A stretch of DNA of 64,000 nt from Pseudanabaena sp. PCC 7367 (GTDB taxonomy: Bacteria; Cyanobacteriota; Cyanobacteriia; Pseudanabaenales; Pseudanabaenaceae): positions 4,288,001-4,352,000 of the forward strand of contig NC_019701.1 of NCBI RefSeq assembly GCF_000317065.1, given 5' to 3'. Position 1 is the stretch's first letter, and every line of letters starts with the position of its first letter. A model generated the notes under the pieces. The model searched no databases. It had not been told where the DNA came from and was given only the letters and a program-made list of their open reading frames with translations. A program made the translations under genes and the position numbers. This document shows positions 52,965 to 62,288 of this stretch, in pieces.

Positions 52965-53372
52965 ATGATATGTCAATTTGTGGCGATTATAGTTGTTTTA
53001 ATGCAAAAGATTTTAAATTTTGCGTTCGCCTATTTGTTGTTATTTGATATCAAAATTGGTTTATATCCATATAGCGATATCCAAGACTCTTTGTCTTCTT
53101 ATGTAGTTAGTTCAAATGCGCTTTTTGGCAAGATATTTTTAACGTTAATAGGAATAATTTTAAGTATTTTTTCTATTTTACTTTGCATTTGGGTTCTAAG
53201 AAATAAGCGATTACGATACTTTGCGATTGTATTATTAATATTATCAAGTGTAGAAATAACATTTTTCAGTTTGCGATTTGTGGAGCTAAACAAACTTGTA
53301 TCTCTAGTAGAGAATTGCGATTTCGACCATCAAGTAGAAGTAGGATGTTCAATTCCACCAGACAAGTTTTGA
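52965..53372 (+). CDS. AT-rich membrane protein of unknown function
   Basis: A 135-codon frame (perhaps starting at ATG 53001). Three to four hydrophobic helices: FAYLLLFDIKIGL, LFGKIFLTLIGIILSIFSILLCIWVL and YFAIVLLILSSVEITFF. There is a small extracytoplasmic end with two Cys. The DNA is clearly richer in AT than its neighbours, uses ATA/TTA codons and has no CGATCG sites, so it may be acquired. No family is recognised and the ribosome site is weak; it may also be a random hydrophobic frame. Confidence 0.45.
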   Translation: MICQFVAIIVVLMQKILNFAFAYLLLFDIKIGLYPYSDIQDSLSSYVVSSNALFGKIFLTLIGIILSIFSILLCIWVLRNKRLRYFAIVLLILSSVEITFFSLRFVELNKLVSLVENCDFDHQVEVGCSIPPDKF

Positions 53373-53581
53373 TGTAATCTGTTTTCAACAGAACCATCAC
53401 TATATGGGTTTGAGTAGCAAATACTACTCCTGACAAGGCATTCCATCCCTTTATTATGCAATGCCGTCTTTTAGATAATTATTTAAATAGCTAAATTAAT
53501 GCCAGTTAGCCAGAGATTTGGTTATAGTAGCGATCGCCACAGGCACAGTTAACCCAATTAAGCTCAGGGAGAAAAATTGAG

Positions 53582-54445
53582 ATGCGATCGCAGTGGGATT
53601 GCCTCCTTCAAAATCTAGGACATTGGCAGGGTTCATTTGCCTATCTGTTGCCAACGGGGGAAATGCAAAAGGATGTGCGTAGCCTCACCACCCTGGAAGG
53701 ACAAGACAACCATAAAAAAGTGCATCAAGAGGTGCATTTATTTCAAAGTGAATTGCCAGCACCACTGCGCCAGCCTGATCGCAAAATTGAGCTGGACTAT
53801 ACTTCTCTGGGGCGGAACACGGTATTTTTTGAGGATGGCGCTTTTTCGCAAGGCTCATTACAGCTAGCACCATTTACCACCTTTGGCGCAGAGCTGGGTT
53901 TAATTAACGCCGATCGGCAAAGGCGGATGCGGATTGTGCAGCTATTTGAACCAGGTGGCAACCTGAGCAGCTTTACTTTTATTCGTGAGCAGTTGGCTGG
54001 TAGCAATCATCCCGAAAACCCCAAATTAACGATCGCGCAGCTTTTGGGGGAATGGCGCGGCACCGCCACAATCATCTACCCAGACATGCATGTGGAAACC
54101 CATCCTACGGTTAATCATTGGACTCAGGAAGGCGATCGGCTGTTGCTGACTTCCAGCATCAATCAAGCTCTGACTGCCAAGATTACAGCCCAGATCCAGG
54201 GCGATCGGCTGGTCTATGAGTCCTCTAGTTCGAGCAGCGATCAAGCTAATTACCCGCAAATTCAAACCCTATTACTGCCCGATGGTGCGTCGGCAACCTG
54301 CCCAACTCAGATCAAAGCAGGTCAGCCATTGCGATTGGCGGTGTCCTGGTTAATTACGCCCGATCGGCAACAGCGCATGATCCGCAGCTATGATCCTCAG
54401 GGTGGCTGGTCGAGCCTAACTCTGGTTGATGAGTTAAAAAATTGA
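53582..54445 (+). CDS. DUF3598 family protein (calycin-like)
   Basis: A 287-residue protein with two repeats of a lipocalin-like pattern: SQWDCLLQNLGHWQGSFAYLLPTGEM then QLLGEWRGTATIIYPDMHVETHP, each followed by beta strands; ends with RSYDPQGGWSSLTLVDEL. This is the DUF3598 architecture common in cyanobacteria and plastids. It may bind a pigment or lipid; relatives are in the same calycin group as phycobilin lyase CpcS/T, but no lyase motif is visible. It is followed by the Uma2 gene (165 bp). Confidence 0.82.
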   Translation: MRSQWDCLLQNLGHWQGSFAYLLPTGEMQKDVRSLTTLEGQDNHKKVHQEVHLFQSELPAPLRQPDRKIELDYTSLGRNTVFFEDGAFSQGSLQLAPFTTFGAELGLINADRQRRMRIVQLFEPGGNLSSFTFIREQLAGSNHPENPKLTIAQLLGEWRGTATIIYPDMHVETHPTVNHWTQEGDRLLLTSSINQALTAKITAQIQGDRLVYESSSSSSDQANYPQIQTLLLPDGASATCPTQIKAGQPLRLAVSWLITPDRQQRMIRSYDPQGGWSSLTLVDELKN

Positions 54446-54610
54446 GGATTTAAAAGTCGATCGCGTAAAGGTCAAAAAAAGACGGCGTTATAGAATAAGG
54501 ATTTTTAGCAAACACCCCTTGCAGCAGTCTCTCTCCTATGAGCAAATATCTTTATACCTATCTTTGATACCCGTAGAATTGGCAAAACTGCGCCCTTGAC
54601 GCTAACTTAA

Positions 54611-55495
54611 ATGAGTTTGCCCGAAGTCAAAAATCTCATCCCAAATCTACTATTGGCGATCCTGAGTGAGCTTTGGCGCGATCGCCAGGATTGGTTTTTT
54701 GGCGTAAACATGGCGATCGACCTGCTGACGACGCAAGAGCAAATAGAACAATCCAATCACAACGATCGGGATGATTCTGCCAGCCTTGATGAAACCCCAA
54801 AATCTGAACAGTTGTTTGAATCGCAGCCACTTTCGCTTAGTGATGATTCTACTAATCTTGAGCAAACCAAACAGCATGGCAATCGTAATGAGGGCGATCG
54901 CCCTGACCCAGAATCTGGTCGTAATTTGATCCATAGTGCCAATCAAAATCTATCAACCGCAATTATCGCCAATGGCCTGCTGAGTTTAGGTATCCCGCGT
55001 TACCGCAGTGAACAAGGGCGTAGCCGCTATGTCATCACTACCGAACATAACCAGGTGCCGCAGTTTTGCCTGGAAATTGTGACCAGTGCCGATACCAATG
55101 CCTATGGCCAAAAACTAGTGCAATATGCAGCGCTGGGCGTGCGCTATTATGCGATTTATAATCCCCATTTCTGGCAAGCTAGCGATCGCCAACCCCTGGA
55201 GGTATATAAGCTGGAAGCGGGTAAATATTGGCAGCAAAGGGGGGAGCCATTCTGGATGCCGGAACTGGTGTTGGGCATTGGCCGCGAATGGGGGACTAAT
55301 TATGGCTGGAGTCGGGAATGGTTATATTGGTATGATTTTCGCGGTTATCGCTATCCCACTGCCACTGAGATCGCAGAAAAAGAGCGATTGCAAACTGAAT
55401 TAGCCCGATCGCAGGTCTTTGAATTGCAGCAACAGGTACAGGAAATCACTGATATGCTGGCAAAATATAAACAGCGATTTGGTGATTTGTCCTGA
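54611..55495 (+). CDS. Uma2 family (PD-(D/E)XK fold) protein
   Basis: A 294-residue protein. A polar, acidic low-complexity insert (about residues 45-110) splits the N-terminal part, which starts with SLPEVKNLIPNLLLAILSEL. The core has YVITTEHNQVPQFCLEIVTSADTNAYGQKLVQYAALGVRYYAIYNP, typical of the Uma2 (DUF820) family with E..K active-site residues, and a C-terminal coiled coil (QTELARSQVFELQQQVQEITDMLAKYK). Uma2 proteins are numerous in cyanobacteria; most are of unknown role and only a nuclease-like fold is known. Confidence 0.83.
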   Translation: MSLPEVKNLIPNLLLAILSELWRDRQDWFFGVNMAIDLLTTQEQIEQSNHNDRDDSASLDETPKSEQLFESQPLSLSDDSTNLEQTKQHGNRNEGDRPDPESGRNLIHSANQNLSTAIIANGLLSLGIPRYRSEQGRSRYVITTEHNQVPQFCLEIVTSADTNAYGQKLVQYAALGVRYYAIYNPHFWQASDRQPLEVYKLEAGKYWQQRGEPFWMPELVLGIGREWGTNYGWSREWLYWYDFRGYRYPTATEIAEKERLQTELARSQVFELQQQVQEITDMLAKYKQRFGDLS

Positions 55496-55558
55496 TCGTA
55501 GTTCTGCGTTCAATCGCTACGTTGCAATCATTTTCGATTTTTATAGTTAGTTACATAT

Positions 55559-57172
55559 ATGACCACAAACAGCCTGCCACCTTTGATCCAGCAAATGCTC
55601 TTGCCGGAGTTCTATCCGCATCCAGTCACCAAACCGATCGAACTGTTGCAAACCCATATCTCGTTCGTGTTGCTGGCGGGGGAATATGCCTACAAAATTA
55701 AAAAGCCGGTTAACTTTGGCTTCCTGGATTTTTCTACCCTGGCCAAGCGTCATCATTTCTGCGAAGAAGAAGTGAGATTGAATCGTCGTCTGGCACCGGA
55801 ATTATATCTGGGCGTGGTGGCGATCGCCGAGAATGATCGTAAATATAGCTTTGCGCCCGATCATGCTGAACCAGGACAGAGTATGGCGGCGGCGGAATAT
55901 GCGATCAAAATGACCCAGTTTGATCAGAGCAATTTGCTGATTAATTTGTTTGAGCAGGGCAAGCTGTTGCCTGAGCACATGGTGGATATTGGCAAGCAAC
56001 TGGCCGAGTTTCATGGGATCGCGGCAACCAATGCTCATATTGCCAGCTTTGGCACGATGGCGGCGATCAAAGCAGTGGCCGATGATAACTATGCCGCCAC
56101 CGATCAATACATTGGCAGAGCCCAGACGCAAGCACAATTTGACCAAACCCGTGCCTTTACTGATGCCTTCTTTGCTGAGCATGAACAGCTATTTAGCGAT
56201 CGGATCGCCCAGGGCAAAGTTAAGGAATGTCATGGCGATGTGCATTTAAAAAATATTTGCCTCTACGAAGATAAAATCCGCATTTTCGATTGTATTGAGT
56301 TTAATGAGCCGTTTCGGAATAGCGATATTCTCTACGATGCGGCCTTTTTGCTGATGGATCTGCAATACCGAGGACGGCGCGATCTGGCCAATATTTTCCT
56401 CAACACCTATCTAGAGCAAACCGGTGATTATGATGCGTTGCCGCTGTTGCCGCTCTATGGCAGTATGCGTGCCTATATTCGGGCTAAGGTCACTTCCTTT
56501 TTGCTGGATGATCCCAATATTCCAGAACCAGTTAAAGAAAGCGCTGCCACGGAAGCCGCTGCCTACTACAAGCTTGCCCATGACTATGCCAGTTCTAGCC
56601 AGGGCAAAATCCTGCTGATGTCGGGGTTGTCGGGTTCCGGCAAAAGCACGATCGCCCGGACGATCGCCCCCCAGATCGAAGCAATCCATTTGCGATCGGA
56701 TGTGATCCGCAAACATCTGGCAGGCGTTGGCTTATTGGAGCAGGCTGGTGATGAAATCTATACGCCAGAAATGACCAGCAAAACCTATGCCAAACTCGCA
56801 GAACTGGTGGTATTACTTGCCAGTAAGGGGTTTAATGTGATCCTGGATGCCAAATTCGATCGCCAGAATCTGCGCAATCAAGTCACTCAAGCCGCTACTG
56901 CGCAAAACATTCCCTGGCAGATTATCCATTGCCAGGCACCGATCGAACAGCTTCAGCAACGATTGGGCGATCGGGCGGCTCAGGGTGGTGATGCGGGTGA
57001 CTCGGTGGCGACGGTGACTCAAACTGAACAACTTTTGGCCAGCCAGCAAGCAAAATTTGAGACATTTAGCGATGCGGAAAAAGCCAAGCTAATCGAAATT
57101 AAAACCACCGAGCCGATCGACTATTACCAGTCTGAGGATTTTTATCGGGCGATCGCTACCAAGCTCAGTTAG
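55559..57172 (+). CDS. APH-like / P-loop kinase fusion protein
   Basis: A 537-residue two-domain protein. Residues 1 to about 340 resemble aminoglycoside phosphotransferase-like enzymes (HGDVHLKNICLYEDKIRIFDCIEFNEPFRNSDILYDAAF with catalytic Asp and metal Asp). Residues about 355-537 are a small AAA/P-loop kinase: LLMSGLSGSGKSTIAR, IHLRSDVIRKHLAG, VILDAKFDRQNLRNQV. The pattern occurs in several bacterial groups as a conserved fusion of unknown substrate. It probably phosphorylates a small molecule. It follows the Uma2 gene by 63 bp. Confidence 0.85.
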   Translation: MTTNSLPPLIQQMLLPEFYPHPVTKPIELLQTHISFVLLAGEYAYKIKKPVNFGFLDFSTLAKRHHFCEEEVRLNRRLAPELYLGVVAIAENDRKYSFAPDHAEPGQSMAAAEYAIKMTQFDQSNLLINLFEQGKLLPEHMVDIGKQLAEFHGIAATNAHIASFGTMAAIKAVADDNYAATDQYIGRAQTQAQFDQTRAFTDAFFAEHEQLFSDRIAQGKVKECHGDVHLKNICLYEDKIRIFDCIEFNEPFRNSDILYDAAFLLMDLQYRGRRDLANIFLNTYLEQTGDYDALPLLPLYGSMRAYIRAKVTSFLLDDPNIPEPVKESAATEAAAYYKLAHDYASSSQGKILLMSGLSGSGKSTIARTIAPQIEAIHLRSDVIRKHLAGVGLLEQAGDEIYTPEMTSKTYAKLAELVVLLASKGFNVILDAKFDRQNLRNQVTQAATAQNIPWQIIHCQAPIEQLQQRLGDRAAQGGDAGDSVATVTQTEQLLASQQAKFETFSDAEKAKLIEIKTTEPIDYYQSEDFYRAIATKLS

Positions 57173-57317
57173 TGACTGAAGCTATTGAGTTAGTTTGAGG
57201 TAGAGATTTAGAGCTTTAAGGTGATTTTTTCTATCGATCTTGGCGCTATTAGTGCTATTAGTCGATATCGATCGATTAGTTGGTATGTCTATTACAACCA
57301 AGCTGCCAGCAGAATAA

Positions 57318-57941
57318 CTAACGACCGAGGGCATTTTTAAGCCAATCGATCGCATGGGAGCCACCCCAGAACCAGGCATAAATCACCGTGGCGGAAGTAA
57401 AGCCAGCAAACAAACAAAAGACCACACCAAATAAACTCACTGCGCCATCATCCTCGGTTAACCCCAGGCCTATGATTGCGATACCAATAGCTGGCAGGGT
57501 ATTGGTAAATGGAAGTATTACCATCATAGACATACTCATCAGGGTGATCGCCATGCCCACCAACAGGCGACCACCGATCGAGGTGCAAACATAAATCAAT
57601 CTGGGGCGTAAAAAGGTTTCAAATCTTTGCAGCCAGGGGATCGCGGCCTTGGCAAATTTCTGGGCTTGATTCAGGCTAATCGTGCCCTGACTGAGCCGAC
57701 GTGGTAGCCAGGGTTTTTTTGCTCCCCAGATAAATTGCATTACCAGCAAAAACAATGGCATCGAAAGCACTGACGAAATCACTGGCGCGGGAATCGGGAG
57801 CGCTGATGGGATTGCCAGGATCACAAACAAAAAACCAAAGATTTTTTCTTCGGTTAGCTCCAACAAGCTCTCCAGGGTAATGCGCTCAGGGCGTTTTTCT
57901 TCAAATAAAAATCGCTGTAACTCTACCGATAATCGCGCCAT
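57318..57941 (-). CDS. ExoD family protein
   Basis: A 207-residue membrane protein. It begins RLSVELQRFLFEEKRPERITLESLLELTEEKIFGFLFVILAIPSALPIP, the ExoD signature, and has four hydrophobic segments (LSMPLFLLVMQFIWGA, LLVGMAITLMSMSMMVILPF, IGIAIIGLGL, LFAGFTSATVIYAWFW). ExoD was found to affect exopolysaccharide synthesis in Rhizobium; its molecular role is not known. It stands convergent with the fusion gene (145 bp apart). Confidence 0.85.
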   Translation of the reverse strand: MARLSVELQRFLFEEKRPERITLESLLELTEEKIFGFLFVILAIPSALPIPAPVISSVLSMPLFLLVMQFIWGAKKPWLPRRLSQGTISLNQAQKFAKAAIPWLQRFETFLRPRLIYVCTSIGGRLLVGMAITLMSMSMMVILPFTNTLPAIGIAIIGLGLTEDDGAVSLFGVVFCLFAGFTSATVIYAWFWGGSHAIDWLKNALGR

Positions 57942-58280
57942 AGATTAGGTTAAGGCTCCTGGTAACTAGATCGTGTTTTTTGTCACATACTTCAAATATT
58001 TGATTCACGCTCAAGGGCGATCGCCAAACTGAGCATTAGCATAACTTGTTTGCAATCTTTAGATCCAAAGATCCAAAAATGCGATCGGGCTAGCTATTTT
58101 AGCCAGAGTAATCATGGGAGTATCCTAAAGGTAGCAACCGCTTTAAAATCAAGACTGGCTTGCAAAATTTGTTTATCAAAAATCTCTGTTTTATCTACTA
58201 TCACTTGGCATCTAAATATTTAAAATATTCAAAATATTTAACACAACTAGTCAATAAATATAGAGCACACATCAATTAAA
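57942..58280. other. Divergent promoter region
   Basis: About 340 bp between divergent exoD-like and pentapeptide genes. It has no gene; AAATATTTAAAATATTC repeats lie near 58212-58240. Confidence 0.4.
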
Positions 58281-59051
58281 GTGACGATCAAAAAATTAAG
58301 GCAAATCTGGCGGCGTATTTTTGGCCCCACCCATGACTATACCTATGAAGAAATCCAACATCTGAAACGTGCCAATCGCCATATCCCGCACCCGCAAACG
58401 ACTGTAATTATCTGGATTGGCGATCGCCTCCATGAGATCGCCGCCGTGATGCGCAAGATTGCCCTCTTTGAAATCCTTGATTATGCTCGTCGCCTAACCT
58501 TGCTAGTGGGGGTGATCAGTGTAATTTTTTATGTAGCTGGACAATCACAGCGCCAAATGCAACAGGTCAAAGAATCGCACTATGAAGCCTGGCAGGTGAT
58601 TAATTCTTCTTTAGGCCAAGAGGCCAGCGGGGGACGAATTGAAGCTTTACAAGACCTGGCCAAGGATGGGGTTTCGCTGAACGGTCTCCACGCGGAAGGT
58701 GCATATTTGAATTTGATCAACTTGCATGGGGTCGATCTGGGTCGTGCTGATCTGCCCAAGGCGAAGTTAAATGGTGCGAATTTGAGTGAAACATCATTAT
58801 TTAAAGCCAATTTACACGGCGCATCGTTGATCGAAGCTGATCTCAGCGGTGCTTTTTTGCGCAATGCCGACTTGAGCAATGCTAATTTACAGAGTGCCAA
58901 CCTGGACAACGTTAATTTAGATGGGGTGAATTTGTGTGGTGCCACCATGCCCGATGGGAGGGTATCTGAGCAAGGTTGCGATCAAAAAACTGACAGCTTT
59001 ACCCAGGCGGTTTTGAATTACCAACCAAGAAGATTGCCTCCCAAAAATTAA
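58281..59051 (+). CDS. Membrane pentapeptide-repeat protein
   Basis: A 256-residue protein with a GTG start. It begins with a basic soluble part (KLRQIWRRIFGPTHDYTYEEIQHLKRANRH), has one membrane segment (LLVGVISVIFYVAGQ, about residues 75-90) and then a coiled-coil-like link. About fifteen A(D/N)Lxx repeats (AYLNLINLHGVDLGRADLPKAKLNGANL) form a beta-helix; a tail with two Cys follows (LCGATMPDG...EQGCDQ). Unlike the two exported pentapeptide proteins in the window it keeps its membrane anchor. Function unknown. Confidence 0.8.
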   Translation: MTIKKLRQIWRRIFGPTHDYTYEEIQHLKRANRHIPHPQTTVIIWIGDRLHEIAAVMRKIALFEILDYARRLTLLVGVISVIFYVAGQSQRQMQQVKESHYEAWQVINSSLGQEASGGRIEALQDLAKDGVSLNGLHAEGAYLNLINLHGVDLGRADLPKAKLNGANLSETSLFKANLHGASLIEADLSGAFLRNADLSNANLQSANLDNVNLDGVNLCGATMPDGRVSEQGCDQKTDSFTQAVLNYQPRRLPPKN

Positions 59052-59592
59052 AAAATTAGAGCCAGATTAAAGCTGCGTAAATACCGACTAATCTCTTTAC
59101 TTATCTGCCAGAGGTATTGATATAGAGGGGATTGCAGGCGTTAAATCGCTTTACCCAGACCGATCGCAATTTAGGTAACTTCTCAGACAAATCTAATTTA
59201 CGGGTGAAGCATTTGCACGACAATACACATATGAAAGGCAATCGACTTTTTGCATCCTTGGCTCAGAACTCAAATAACTGGTGAGATCGTGATTTCCCTA
59301 TTTTTAGATTGAGCTTTGGGCAAGAACTCTAATTAGGAATAGTGTGAATAAATGCATCTCTCTATTTTTTGATGCAAACACATATTCATTGAAGCTAAAT
59401 AGCTTAATTGATTGGATCTTAATTGACTCAGAAAATCTAGCGATCGCCCAGAATAAAAATTTTAATTAAATCCAATTCAACTGCATTAATCGTAATAACT
59501 TTGTGAGCATTGTTCAATCTCTCTCATCGATCTCTAACAGAAAATAAGTCAAACTCTCTCATTACTTAATCATTCAATCAAGGAGCAACACC
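59052..59592. other. Intergenic region upstream of the DM13 gene
   Basis: About 540 bp. No gene. Ribosome site AAGGAGCA lies just before the DM13 ATG. AT-rich with two CATT..CATTGAAG-type runs only. Confidence 0.4.
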
Positions 59593-60081
59593 ATGAACAA
59601 AATCCTAACTACCGCCGCTATTTCGGCTCTTTTGGTCATGCCTTTGGCGAATCAAGCCTTTGCAGAAACCATCGATCGGCAAGGTGGAGCTTCGAGCCAA
59701 TCAAGTCCAGTATTGGTGGCAGAGAAAGCTGCTAAAGCCATGCAAATGGGTTCGTTTGTAGAGGTTGCCCCCAACCACCCCACCGAAGGCATGGCCAAGC
59801 TAGTCGAGCGTGAAGGTGAAATGTTCTTAGAGCTTAGCTCCGACTTTAAAACTGTTTCCGGGCCTGCGGTATATGTCGTTCTGCACAAATCCAGTGATGT
59901 TGGTGTGAACATTGAAGGCACTGAATACATTAACCTCGGTAAACTCACGAGTATCGAAGGTGCCCAGAGCTATAAGATCGAACTACCCGCCGGAGCAGAT
60001 ATTAATGACTATAAGTCTGCGGTGATCTGGTGCCAACAGTTTGACGTAACCTTTGCCGCCGCTGCTTTCCAGGCTAGCTAG
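59593..60081 (+). CDS. Secreted DM13-domain protein
   Basis: A 162-residue protein. Signal peptide ALLVMPLANQAFAE; DM13 domain follows: MQMGSFVEVAPNHPTEGMAKLV, FKTVSGPAVYVVLHKSSDVG, and AVIWCQQFDVTFAAAAF with the conserved Cys that may bind a haem or a redox cofactor. DM13 proteins are thought to be electron transfer or adhesion components with a DOMON-like fold. Strong AAGGAG ribosome site. It is monocistronic, followed by the 23-bp repeat and peroxiredoxin gene. Confidence 0.88.
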   Translation: MNKILTTAAISALLVMPLANQAFAETIDRQGGASSQSSPVLVAEKAAKAMQMGSFVEVAPNHPTEGMAKLVEREGEMFLELSSDFKTVSGPAVYVVLHKSSDVGVNIEGTEYINLGKLTSIEGAQSYKIELPAGADINDYKSAVIWCQQFDVTFAAAAFQAS

Positions 60082-60190
60082 TTATTATTAGACATAATCC
60101 AGCGAGGTCATGCTCCGTTGCGATCGCCCCCCCAATTAACCAGTTTGCTAATAGTTATGTCTCTATTTATAGCTGATTTAAAATTAAAAG

Positions 60191-60236
60191 AACGATCGTT
60201 CTTAATCTATTCTAACGATCGTTCTTAATCTATTCT
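60191..60236. promoter_or_regulatory. Two tandem 23-bp units each starting with the palindrome AACGATCGTT
   Basis: Two exact 23-bp units (60191-60213 and 60214-60236) begin AACGATCGTT and end CTATTCT. The palindromes are 23 bp apart centre to centre, about two helix turns, which suits an operator for a dimeric regulator. They lie about 170 bp before the peroxiredoxin ATG. A chance duplication around a HIP-like palindrome is equally possible. Confidence 0.4.
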
Positions 60237-60406
60237 CAAGCCCTAAATATTGCTCATCTCAAACCATTTTTTATTTTTTAACAGCCTAAATGAGCTAATA
60301 AAAATCTGTTTTCAATTTATCAAAAACTGATTCTCAGATTCAGAATCATTAGCCTTGAAGTTAGTTCTAACCTAGTAATTTCCATATCGAAGAGGTACTG
60401 AAGACC

Positions 60407-61063
60407 ATGAGCCTAACTACAGATCTTGCTAATATCAAAGCCAGTTTTAGAGACGGGCGCGATCCAGAAATCCTGGCCAAAATGGATCGTGCCACCGAAG
60501 AGCTGGGCGAATCTGGCATTGTCGATCGCAGCCTCAAAGTTGGCGATCGGATTCCTGCATTTAGCCTGCCCAATATTGCTGGTGAGGAAGTGAAAATTAG
60601 TGATTTCCTAACCAAGGGTTTAACAATTATCTCGTTCTATCGCGGTGGTTGGTGTCCCTATTGCAATATGGAGTTGCGGGCTTTGCAGCAATATTTGCCC
60701 CAGTTCCAAGCACTAGGCGCAGAACTGGTGGCGATCACGCCGGAAACCCCAGATAACTCCCTGACTACCACCGAGAAAAATGAGCTTAGCTTCGCGGTGC
60801 TGAGTGATGTAGGTAATAAGATCGCCCGTCAATTTGGTTTGGTCTTTGTGCTGCCAGAATATCTACGCTCAGTATATGAAAAGTTTGGCATTGATCTACC
60901 CGCTTACAATGGCGATCAAACCTTTGAATTGCCTGTGCCTGCTACCTATGTGGTCGATCGTGAGGGCAAAATCATTCATGCCTATGCCAATATTGACTAT
61001 ACTCAGCGCCTCGATCCGGAGGTGATTTTAGGTGTCCTTCAGCAAGCGGCAGCCACCATTTAA
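60407..61063 (+). CDS. Peroxiredoxin-like (AhpC/TSA) protein with CxxC
   Basis: A 218-residue protein. Residues about 40-200 form a thioredoxin-fold peroxiredoxin: GDRIPAFSLPNIAGEEVKISDFL, then YRGGWCPYCNMELRAL with Cys-x-x-Cys, FAVLSDVGNKIARQFGLVF, and YVVDREGKIIHAYANIDYTQR. The peroxidatic Cys is the first of the WCPYC pair. It reduces peroxides or acts as thiol oxidase. An N-terminal helix (DLANIKASFRDGRD) precedes. It may be controlled by the palindromic pair upstream. The gene is followed by a convergent K+ channel. Confidence 0.9.
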   Translation: MSLTTDLANIKASFRDGRDPEILAKMDRATEELGESGIVDRSLKVGDRIPAFSLPNIAGEEVKISDFLTKGLTIISFYRGGWCPYCNMELRALQQYLPQFQALGAELVAITPETPDNSLTTTEKNELSFAVLSDVGNKIARQFGLVFVLPEYLRSVYEKFGIDLPAYNGDQTFELPVPATYVVDREGKIIHAYANIDYTQRLDPEVILGVLQQAAATI

Positions 61064-61172
61064 GTTCTAAGTCAGAGTTTGCTTCTGGCTAGCTAAAATA
61101 AACTTAGTTATTGCAGGACTTACGCAGCAAAATTAATAGTTAGCGCAGTGCAACAGTGGATTATCCTAGCAG

Positions 61173-62288
61173 TTAAATTTTGGCACCACGATAACGAATT
61201 TCTCGCCGCATCGCATAATTCTGGGCAAACTTAGGAATGTCACCCCGATGTCCCATCACCACCACCGTATCGCCAGGGTAGACAAGCTGAGAGTGGCTGG
61301 GATTAGAGTTGATCAGCCCATCTTGCTGGCGGATGGCGATCACAATAAACGCCCCCTTGCCGCGCACCTCCATATCACTGAGGGCTTTGCCAGCAAACGG
61401 TGAATCTGGCGTAATTACCAATTCATCGATCTGCACATTCATCTGACCTAGCAGCTCATTCAGGTTCATTCGTCCTTCCTCACCCTCCAGAAAATCGATC
61501 GCGGTGGGGTGAGTAATCATATGCGCCATTCGATCGGCACCAATGTTAGCTGGCAGGACAACCCGATCGGCTCCGGCCAGCTTTAGCTTTTTTTCGGTTG
61601 AGGGTAATTCCCCCCGCGCAATGATAAAAATACTAGGTGATAATTCCTTGGCCGTGAGGGTAATAAATACATTCGTAGCATCATCGGGCAAAACCGTTGC
61701 CAGCACTCGCGCTTTTTTGATTCCGGCTGCAAGCAACACATTCTCATCGGAGGCACTACCACAAATGCCCCAGAAACCCTGAGCATGGGCTAGCTCAATC
61801 CGATCGTCATCAGTATCAATTACCACAAAACTCTGGTGTGATTTTTTGAGCTTGCGAGCCAGGATATAGCCAATGCGGCCAAACCCACAAATAATTACAT
61901 GGTTATCGAGTGATTCTATACTTTTCGTCATACGTCTTGCATCCAAAGCTCTGGTAATTTCGCCCTCGGTCACCATCTGGATAAACCCGCCCACAGTGTA
62001 GACTGCGGAAGATGTCCCAGCTACGATCACTAGCATCGTAAAAACTTTTAATTGGGGGGAGTCAAGGGCGCGCACTTCACCATAACCAACCCCAAAAATG
62101 GTTATGACTACCATATAAATCGCATCAAGGAAGCTCCAACCAGCGAGTTTATAGCCCACTACTGCCGTAACGATCGTAACGACGAAGAATGATAGGCCGA
62201 TAATGATCCGCTGTAATGAACCTTGCATCGAACCAGAGCGGTTTTGGGACTCTAGGAGTTCAGATTTGATACTTGATTTAACAGTCAC
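61173..62288 (-). CDS. Potassium channel with RCK/TrkA-N regulatory domains
   Basis: A 371-residue protein with two membrane helices flanking a pore: IIIGLSFFVVTIVTAVVGYKLAG, filter region VITIFGVGYGEV and FTMLVIVAGTSSAVYTVGGFI. An RCK_N Rossmann domain follows (HVIICGFGRIGYILARKLKKS, DTDDDRIELAH) and an RCK_C/TrkA-C (NVQIDELVITPDSPFAGKAL). The filter reads GVGYG instead of the standard TVGYG. It is probably a ligand-gated K+ channel in the plasma or thylakoid membrane. Confidence 0.9.
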   Translation of the reverse strand: MTVKSSIKSELLESQNRSGSMQGSLQRIIIGLSFFVVTIVTAVVGYKLAGWSFLDAIYMVVITIFGVGYGEVRALDSPQLKVFTMLVIVAGTSSAVYTVGGFIQMVTEGEITRALDARRMTKSIESLDNHVIICGFGRIGYILARKLKKSHQSFVVIDTDDDRIELAHAQGFWGICGSASDENVLLAAGIKKARVLATVLPDDATNVFITLTAKELSPSIFIIARGELPSTEKKLKLAGADRVVLPANIGADRMAHMITHPTAIDFLEGEEGRMNLNELLGQMNVQIDELVITPDSPFAGKALSDMEVRGKGAFIVIAIRQQDGLINSNPSHSQLVYPGDTVVVMGHRGDIPKFAQNYAMRREIRYRGAKI

